Below, one piece after another: positions 55,901-64,000 of a stretch of 64,000 nt of DNA. The stretch's first letter is position 1. Every line of letters starts with the position of its first letter. Both the position numbers and the translations under genes were made by a program. The notes under the pieces were generated by a model that was not told where the DNA came from, ran no database searches, and saw nothing but the letters and a program-made list of their open reading frames with translations. The DNA comes from Epiperipatus broadwayi (lineage: Eukaryota; Onychophora; Udeonychophora; Euonychophora; Peripatidae), in the NCBI GenBank assembly GCA_028023455.1, contig JAQFVV010012397.1, positions 2,473,501 through 2,537,500 of the forward strand. The letters are read 5' to 3'.

Positions 55901-58900
55901 TACATTCAATTAACAAATGCCTAATATTTTCTATTCCTTCCTTACATAATTTACAAAATAAATCACCCATTTTTTTCCATTTACATATATATTCTCTTGT
56001 AGCTAGATCCCGTTCAAGCCTTAACTAATAAACTACTTTCCTTACTATTATCATATATTAACTCACACCTAATATTCTGTTTATTTCTATATATATTTAA
56101 ACTCTTTTTACTCTTCATACTATTTTTCCATCTCTCTAATTCTGTATTCTTTATTAATAAATCTATTCTTTTATCCCATTCCTTACTACTACAACACTCA
56201 ACAATCCTCTTAACACAATCATCCCATCTTTTGTACAATTATTTATATCAGCAGCGCCATTCATATAATTATGCCATTCCAAGAAAAATCCACATATAAA
56301 TAATCATGCTGATTCATTATTCTGTTTATTTGATATTTTAAGAGTGTCTTTTAATTTTTTTTATTGAAAAGAATACCTGAACACTTTGTCAGTGGTAGAT
56401 TTCTCATGTCTCTGCTCAACTATTTTTTCCCAATGAAAGCAATTAACATGGCACTTCTTTGTAATAACTTTGAGATAATCTTATAATGTAAATGGGGTCT
56501 GCTTTTCCCATTAAAACTGCGCCCAAGTTCACCATTAAATGTTTTCTTAGAAAATCATGTTTTCTTCATTCATTTAACATATCCAATCCATTGAAGGTGT
56601 AAGTTTACAATAGTAGACTATAGTGTCCTTAAATGAATTTTTTTTTCATATTATATATATAGAAGGTCTCACTTCTATGCTATAAATTAAATAAAATAAC
56701 TCTACATATAATTATTTTACTTATAATAATTACATCACTGTGATGAAATAAACTTTTTTTATTTGTTAAAGGTAGCAGTACATTTGGAGTCTTATATTGG
56801 ATCTCAACACCTAAATTCCCCTTTCTGTTGATAATCATTCAAGTTAAAATTTGCTGAAGATTTTTTTTTTACTATTACTAGCAGATAAAGTTTTTCCTTT
56901 TTTAAATAGTTATTTATATATTGCTATTTATAATACATAATTAGCCTGAAAACAAAAAAAAAATAATATTTAAGTAAGGTATAACATGCTCTAAATTGCT
57001 TTTGGTACCTATGAAAAGCATGGATTCTGGGAGAAGAAATATGTCTTCTTCACTAATTTTTTTCTTTGAATTGGTTTATCTGATTCTCTTATATTCTTGT
57101 CACAAATTCTAAAATAGATTCTCACATGAAAGTCATTAGTGAATTAGCTTGACAAAACGAAATTTTATGAGGGAAAAGATGGTGTTTGGTGAGATATTTT
57201 TTTTGCAATAAATATTAAATTTTAATTAAAGAAATGTTTTTGTTTGATATAATTGATTATAAATGTTGTATATGAAAGAATCACAACTATTCTAATGAAG
57301 ATGAAAAGGATTAAAAATAATTAATGTTTTTTTTTCTCTCAGAAGTTCATAAGTATTATCGCAGGAATGACTGAAGATTCTATGACATTCTTTCCGTATA
57401 TTCTTTGATCAATAAGTTTTTCATTCATTAGACATCAAACTGGTTTTATTTGGATTGTTTTATCTTATCCTTCACAAAAAAATCTAACTATAATGAAATA
57501 ATATGGATTAATATTTGATTTTCGGAATGTTTTAAGAAATATAACTGAGATATTTATTTATTAGAAAATCTTATTTAGAAAAGTCTCAAATAAAGACTTG
57601 AGGGGGGGGGAGGAATTGTTTCGCTTTCTTTTATTAAAAAGCAACTAGGTGCTGAAAAAATATTGACATGGAGATAAAACAAAATAATTTTCAAAAAATG
57701 AGAAAAGTCAGGAATATGAGTATATTGAATATACAAGACTAAAGGAACTGAGCAGTATGATCTTCAGAATTTACTGTACCAGAATTACATTATTATTATA
57801 TTTTGACAGTTAAATTTTTTTAAAAAAATATTTTCTTTAATCAGGATAATGATTATCTACTGTACTTCATAGTGTGTGCATTCTTTTTAAAGTTATCTAG
57901 GTTATTTTTTCTAAATTTTAGTTGTTGGAAACTACACAAAATGTTTGTGTTTGCTCTGATAGTGTTTTCAGATTATTACTTTATAGATCAAACACTAAAT
58001 CTTGATCTCAATAATAAGCCAAGATACCTATGACTATTTGAAATATATATATAAATACTTAATGACTAACCCACTTTTTATTTTTATTTGACTACAGGAA
58101 TTTTACTTTATTATTGATCTGTTGGAGCAGTTCTGCATATAACCATTTTGAAATCATCTATTACTCTTATTATATCAAACCAATAGCTTTAATTTTCAAA
58201 CATCCTAAAGTTTTGAAGAACTCTCTTGCCTTTCATCATCAAAATGTTTTTTGTTTAATCTTTCTCTGGCCCATATACCATCACTTTTATCAGACCAGTA
58301 ATTCAAATTTATCTGTTATTGCATGATGTATTATTTGTCATCTTGTTACCACTTGTCTATATACTTCTTTATATGTATTATGATAAAGATATCTTATATA
58401 AATATAAAAATTGCATTTTCTTTTTTTAATGTTTTAAAATCATCTTAGTTTTTTTAATGAATGAATTTTCTCTTTTTTCATTGAATCATATAAAAGAAAT
58501 GTAATATTTTTAGTTTTATTTATATCCTCATATGTAAATTTTGAGTATATTTAAATTTTCTACAAGAACTCATGTCTATATGGAACTGTGATTGAGCTAT
58601 CATTAATTGATGGTAATAATTTATTATAGTGTCCCAATTTTATGACTATATCTAAATTTTTATAAGATCTTCGTGTCATTATAATTTTTTTTATATATTA
58701 TCATCACTTTTTTTTTAAATTCTTTTCTAAATATCCAACTAATATTCTATTATTTTTGCAGTTAAGAATATGCTGAGCTTTTTTTTTTTTCCAAATTTCT
58801 TTCAAGAATTATTTACCTACTTCTGGAATAACTAAATTGGCAAAGCATCCTTTTGCTTTTTGCATTCATTTCTTCATCAAAAACTTTCTGAAGTAATTTT

Positions 58901-61900
58901 ATTATTTTCCAAATAATTATTCATTTTTAACCTTATTTCTGCATATGCCTAGATGGGCAGATGTACTTGATATTTCTAAATCAGTTTTATTATTTTTGTA
59001 ATAGGGGTGATATTACAGCATCAATTTTATGGTAATGTATATTTAATTCTCATTACAATTAAAAATGAAAAGTGCTAATGGAAGGAAAAAAAATTGATAG
59101 GATTTCTCATATTAATTTTTCAGAAATAGACTTTTTTTTCTTCTTTCAATGTTATCATGAAATTGATAGCAAGCGGAATTGAACTGACTTAAAAATTACA
59201 TAAAATTAAGAAAACTTTAAATATGATTAGCACTTATACAAATTTTGTGTGTCATATCACATCCAAATTTTTTTTATCTCTATTACCGAAATGTTGTGCA
59301 TCTCAAATAATAAATGTATTATCTCATTGTTTTGTATATTTGATCATTTGGTATTGAAGTATTTATTATAGTAGCCAATCTACTTTGATATCCAATAGTT
59401 TTTTAAATGGATATTTAACTTTTCTTAGCTAAAAAGTTTTCAATATAATCGTTTGATGATAGCTGATATAAACAAAAATAATTTTAATATGACACAGCTT
59501 TCATCTCTATTGAGAAAAATGTTATATTGTAAATCTGTATTAGGTTCATGGTTTATTTTTACTTTTTTCATCAATTGTAATTTATCAGCTAATGAATTTC
59601 AGATATATTGTAAGTATGGGATAATTTATGTATTTATACATCTATTATTATTTCAGTAATCTAAGTTTAGAAATTGTAGTTTAAAACTACTTAAAGCAAT
59701 CAGTATAATTATTATTGCTTGGTTTGATTCAAATTATTTTTTTTTTTTCCAAAAAAAATATCAACTAGTCTTTTTCTTTTCATTTCTTGATTTGTTATAT
59801 GTCATTAGTTTATGCTGAGAGCTCTTTAATATCATGTCTTCTTAGGTTTATGTCAATGTATTAAAGAAAAATAGTCTCTCTTCATTTTATTTATCATTTC
59901 TTTTGTCAAAGTTGCCTGGAATTTTTTTATGAGATTATATAGTTGCTAAATTAGTTTAAGACCTACAGCTAAACAACAAACTAAATTCAAAACTATACTG
60001 TGAAACTTTCAAATCATTTCATCTATAAAATGGGAAAAATAGCAGTAACTCCCTTAGGTCATTTAGTCAGAAAACAATAATCACTCTATTTATAGTGCTA
60101 GCCACAATCCATTTAATTACTCAGTAGTTCTATAAGCTAGAATGAAAATAGAAATCACTACATTTGACATCCTGCATTGCTGTCAAAATATATATTTCAC
60201 TTTATCAAACTGAATCTGTTCACCAGACCGTGTTCCATTTATCAGATCTCATTACTGCATTTTCCAACTCTTGAAGTATGATCCTAAGAATAGTGGTTAA
60301 AAAACTTTTGCAATAATAAAAAAAATCACTATATGAGAAGCATTTGAATTTCATTCCAAATCTGAGGTTGGTTACAGTATTATTCATTCTTTAATGGTTT
60401 TTTAATATTTTATCATGAACAAGACATCCAGGATTCATTGGAAAAAAATAATTTAAAAAATTTTAAGTCATTCAAATCGGACTATCTAAATATAGCAGTG
60501 TTTTAACAGTTTTGATATTGTAATAGTAGACAGTTTTTTTTTAGAATCAACTTTCATTATATTCCAAAATGTATTTTTTTTTTAAATTTAAAAAATGATG
60601 CTAATATAGTGTACAATCGATCTGATTGGAACTACGCAGTACTTGCCACAGAGCAAGAGAAAAATTAACCAATAACAAATAAAATGTCATTTAATAAAAT
60701 CAAGAAAGTTATTAATTTTGCAATAAATTTATTTATTTTTCTATGATACCAACACAATGTTAATTTAACAACAAAATACACCAATAAGAAAATATAACAA
60801 AATGACAATCCATAAGAAATATCCTCATTTCTTCTTAAATTTATATCTTTGTTTAATGAGTATTAAATAAAATTTTGAAAGTAAAAGATAATCCATGCAC
60901 AAAATATGTGTGAAATAAAAATAAGTTAATATTTAATATGACTTGCAAGTTCAAGAATAAATACAGACATTTGAAATTGATTTGCATGTTGGTTATCAAT
61001 ATATTTATTAAATAATTCATATTGTTTTGATAAATAAATTATTTTTATCTTGTTGATTTTATTTAATACACTCTTAGCCATGAAATCAAAAATAAATGGA
61101 AACATTTTATTTTTTATTGATGGGCTTTTCTTTTGCTCAATGGTTAAGTTCTATATAGATTGTAAAACTGATAGATTTTACACTATATTAGCAAGAAAAA
61201 AACCATTTCATTATAAATTATAATTTTAGAAAACAAAATAATTCAATAAAAACTGGTATTTTTTTATTCTAATTGAAACATTAGCTATCAAAAATTTAAA
61301 TATATTTTTTAGAAAAAATGCTCCATACTAATTGTCTCAAATATTATTAAAATTTGGGGTTTCAGTACCATCCAGTTTTTGATTAAATTATTTTATGGAT
61401 AAATATTTACTGTTTATGATTAATCATTAAAATGAATTGTGATTGTATTTGTTTTTAAGCAGTTTGTATTAAATTATAATTGTTTTCTTTTAAAGGACAC
61501 TTGATGAAGGACTTCAAGAGACTGTTAGCAGTCTTATTTGGGTAGCTCCACGTATGCAAACAGATGTTGCTGAACTCAAAATTATTGCTGATCAACTGAC
61601 ACTTAAATATGGGAAAATATTTGCTGAAGCAGCTTGTTGTAATTCTCTTAGGTCTGTAAATGAAAAATTGATGCATAAACTCAGTCCAAAAGCACCTCCC
61701 CGTGTGTTAGTAGAACGTTATATGGTTGAAATTGCAAAAAGTCATAATGTGCCTTTTGAACCTGACCCATGTGTGAATCAGGATGAAGTATATCTTGCAG
61801 AAGGAATGCTTATTGATTTGGGTAAAAATAATAACAACAATAATTTTGGTGGAGGTCCAAGTGGAGGTATTCCTTTTCCTATGCAGAATTCTCCTCCACC

Positions 61901-61916
61901 ATATTATGCAGGGCAG
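52661..61916 (+). CDS. IST1: IST1, ESCRT-III-associated factor (5' part; continues past the window)
   Basis: IST1 binds CHMP1 and VPS4 and acts with ESCRT-III in cytokinetic abscission and endosomal tubule scission. Coding exons 52661-52929 and 61496-61916 join through AA|GTAGGT and TTTAAAG|G (phase 2) into 230 residues. The IST1 domain fills residues about 8-175: KLKTNLRLAINRLKLLEKKK, KARKEIADYIANGKEERARI, HIVREDYMVEAMELVEMYCD, LLARFGL, then SLIWVAPRMQTDVAELKIIA, LMHKLSPKAPP and LVERYMVEIAKSHNVPFEPD. After it begins the usual Gly/Pro/Asn-rich linker (IDLGKNNNNNN, SGGIPFPMQNSPPPYYAGQ). The C-terminal MIT-interacting motifs must lie beyond the window. The start MFSSGPSY matches insect-type IST1; an upstream in-frame ATG at about 52622 is less likely. 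The intron is 8.6 kb. Confidence 0.95.
52930..61495 (+). other. IST1 intron 1
   Basis: 8.6 kb, GT-AG, AT-rich. The only identifiable insertion is the LINE tail at 55690-56240. A poly-G run (57602-57610) and T-runs are present. Nothing recognisable in 53000-55600 or 56300-61490. Confidence 0.75.
55690..56240 (-). pseudogene. LINE C-terminal fragment
   Basis: Two minus-strand frames. WDDCVKRIVECCSSKEWDKR and ELERWKNSMKSKKSLNIYRN come first; then a zinc-knuckle-like end DLFCKLCKEGIENIRHLLIE C (CX2CX7HX4C) and MKLWKNKYEK. This pattern closes many LINE RT proteins. A frame break lies between them at about 55990; no RT core is present. Different family from the RTE and L1-like copies. Confidence 0.6.
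61496..61916 (+). CDS. IST1: IST1 coding exon 2
   Basis: Acceptor TTTTAAAG|G; begins TLDEGLQETVSSLIW; donor CAG|GTAAGA after YYAGQ (phase 0). Contains the second half of the IST1 domain and the first part of the proline-rich tail. Confidence 0.95.
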
Positions 61917-63049
61917 GTAAGATGATTATTTTTTTAGTATTAGGTTAAGTATTATATATTTAAGTAATATTTTGAAATGTTTTACTTTTTTTTTAAAAAA
62001 TTTATATAATCAGGACTGTAGTTTTTGTGAGAGAAAAATATGCAATCAGTTTTTTTATTGTATGAATTATATTTTATTACATTAATTCTAACAATGTATA
62101 AACATTAAAAAACTAAGCAAATTAGCAGCAAATTTCTAAAGTATGTTTTTATTAAATAAACTTTTGATCTTCAGAACTTTCATACAAGCAATTTTCATTT
62201 TATTTATTCAATAGACAATTTAATGTAAGAGTATTTAAAAACTGTTGTTGTTAATAGTCTTTCATATATTTATTTTTAAATCCAGTTTTACTAGGAGCAT
62301 TCAGATATGCATCTAAATAAATTACTGTAAATTAGCTAATAGATGTTAACAGTTGAAAATTATTTATGGGTATGGCTCATTATTTAACTTTATTTTGATG
62401 TGTTTCTGGAAAAATGTATAACCATATAGATTCGTTTAAAGAGGATGTGAGAATTAATGTTATAGTTTGCTGGAATTTTAATGGACTGGAGAAAAAAATC
62501 CTAAATATCTTTCTTGGTTGACACTGTTCAATCTTTTGACAGCTTTTGCACCCTATCACAATATAACTGTGTTATTGTATGACAACCTAAAATGATGCTT
62601 ATAGGTATGATTATTAGCTTGTTGGCAGTTTCAAACCAATACCTATAACTAGTCTAATCCCAAATGAAAGCTTTCAGAGTTTTATACAGTATAAATGTAA
62701 CTAATTGATTGAAGTGAGAATAAAAAGAAGTATCTGGAGAGGAATTTAAAAGATTGATGTGGCAAAAAAAAAAAAATCTTATTAATTTATAAATTTATAA
62801 GAAAGACAAATAAAATCTGTAACTGAAAGATATCATGACTATGAAGTAGATGATATTCTTCTATACAAATGATATTGAACCTAAAGTCGAGCTAGAAATC
62901 AAACTGTGCCCTTGATTAGAAACTCCTGCTGATGCAATTATTTTGTTCTTCTATGGAAAGAGATAGCTTATCATACAAACAAAAAACTATGGATACAGAT
63001 TTCCTATATTGGCAAGAGAATAAATTTTAAATGAAGCACTTTAGGTTAA
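61917..63049 (+). other. IST1 intron 2, first part
   Basis: AT-rich, no further IST1 exon or repeat recognised. Confidence 0.5.
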
Positions 63050-63790
63050 AAAAATTGAGTTTTCTGTTTTTCTTAGTTTCAAAAGTAACCTTTATTAGTT
63101 AAAAGATTACAAAAAATTCAATGTTACAAAGGTAAAACAATTATTAACCAGGTTTACAAAAGGTACATATCCTCACCAACAATTATATCTATAAAGGGGT
63201 TGCTATAATGTTGTTTAAAGTGTATCTGGACATGGATCTACATAGCCCAATCACCAAGAAGTCATCCATCGTCCAATGATTTCCATCCCTGGGGCCCCAA
63301 AGCGAAGACCCAAATGCTTCAGCTGAATAGGCGGACTTCCAGCATTGCGCCAACCACCACAACAGGCATCGAGGTCAAATGCCATTAGACATTAAATCCT
63401 TGATGGCAGCCGAGCCATGCCGAGTCCATTCCAGGTACTTCTGTCACCCAATTCAACAGTCCAAATGGGCAGGGACCACTTTCAGTCTACCTGCCCAAAA
63501 TTGGAATGCCAACTGGGGGAAAATGAACAAGTAACGAGCACAGATCTGCACTGCTCAAAAACAACCCATCAAGGGGGTGTAGCAGCCTATCAGAGCGGAA
63601 ATAGCACTGAAACATTGACCCTGTACCCTCCCGGCAGGTTTTCCGAGTAGCAGCAATGATCGTCAATAGCCCGCACCCATAAACCAGGCCCCCATCAACC
63701 CCTGAGGAAGAAAAGAGGAGTGCAGACCCATGCCCGCAAAATATTATGACAAAACTCCATCAATGTTACAAAAATATTTCTAGCTGGAGT
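63050..63790 (-). mobile_element. GC-richer retroposon-like block ending in a polyadenylation signal
   Basis: About 740 bases with base composition far from its surroundings. Read on the minus strand it ends ...TAATAAAGGTTACTTTTG near 63080, an AATAAA-type 3' end, so it looks like the 3' untranslated end of a retroposed transcript or LINE. The plus-strand frame 63417-63650 (MPSPFQVLL...) shows no recognisable domain and is probably chance. No family recognised. Confidence 0.4.
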
Positions 63791-64000
63791 GTAGCATCTG
63801 GCATGTCAGATGAATTTGTCTGTGGTTATGTTCTTGATAAAAAAAATTGTTCGCCTTTATTCCTTAAATTTCTCAATCCTTATTAAAAGTTATTCATTGA
63901 GTGATTTTGGTAAATGGTTGATTGTTCATCTTCCTCATCCGTTAAATCCAATATATTATTATCATAAGCCTCTTGCATAACGTTGTTTATCCCATACTTC
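63791..64000. other. No feature seen at the right edge
   Basis: AT-rich; IST1 intron presumed to continue. Confidence 0.4.

Noticed and set aside
63417-63650. 77-codon open frame as a gene
   Set aside because: It runs opposite to the apparent transcript orientation of the block and has no recognisable domain.

Overview
This is a 64 kb piece of an animal nuclear genome, very AT-rich, with intron-containing genes and heavy, layered transposon content. GT-AG introns, mitochondrial ribosomal protein and ESCRT genes, Penelope-like, RTE-type and Ty3/Gypsy-type retroelements all say metazoan. The proteins look protostome, perhaps arthropod, but the sequence alone does not fix the species.

Three host-type gene loci are present. 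(1) Positions 496-1900, plus strand: an intronless, frameshifted copy of bystin (BYSL/Enp1, 40S ribosome assembly). It is flanked by a 14-bp direct repeat and is best read as a retrocopy. (2) Positions 2847-51790, minus strand: a complete MRPS31 (mS31, mitochondrial small ribosomal subunit) gene. I could place nine coding exons (506 codons plus stop); every junction has GT-AG borders and keeps frame. (3) From 52661, plus strand: the first two coding exons of IST1 (ESCRT-III-associated), running off the right edge. MRPS31 and IST1 are head-to-head with 870 bp between start codons, so they probably share a bidirectional promoter.

Most of the window is MRPS31 intron sequence, and its introns hold the mobile DNA. 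Intron 8 (3077-16978) has an RTE-type LINE remnant split by a palindromic repeat and by a 4.3-kb foldback element with about 2-kb arms and an 8-bp target duplication; the foldback is itself interrupted by a C-rich L1/Tx1-like LINE fragment with its own 15-bp duplication. Intron 7 (17129-25561) has a Tigger-like transposase remnant, three palindromic elements and a second RTE copy. Intron 6 has two tRNA-like SINE candidates. Intron 5 (27791-37292) has a Penelope-like fragment inside a perfect 38-bp inverted repeat, then about 6 kb of nested inverted and direct repeats. Intron 2 has a third RTE remnant. Intron 1 (44924-51737) has a Penelope-like element with an inverted copy of its own 3' end and a degenerate Ty3/Gypsy pol with a probable 3' LTR. 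The IST1 intron holds a short LINE tail, and a GC-richer retroposon-like block lies near the right edge.

No operons, CRISPR arrays or confident functional RNA genes were found. The points most worth a second look are the foldback element and its nesting, the bystin retrocopy, the recurring palindromic repeat family that lies in or beside RTE remnants, and the inverted-copy Penelope insertion.
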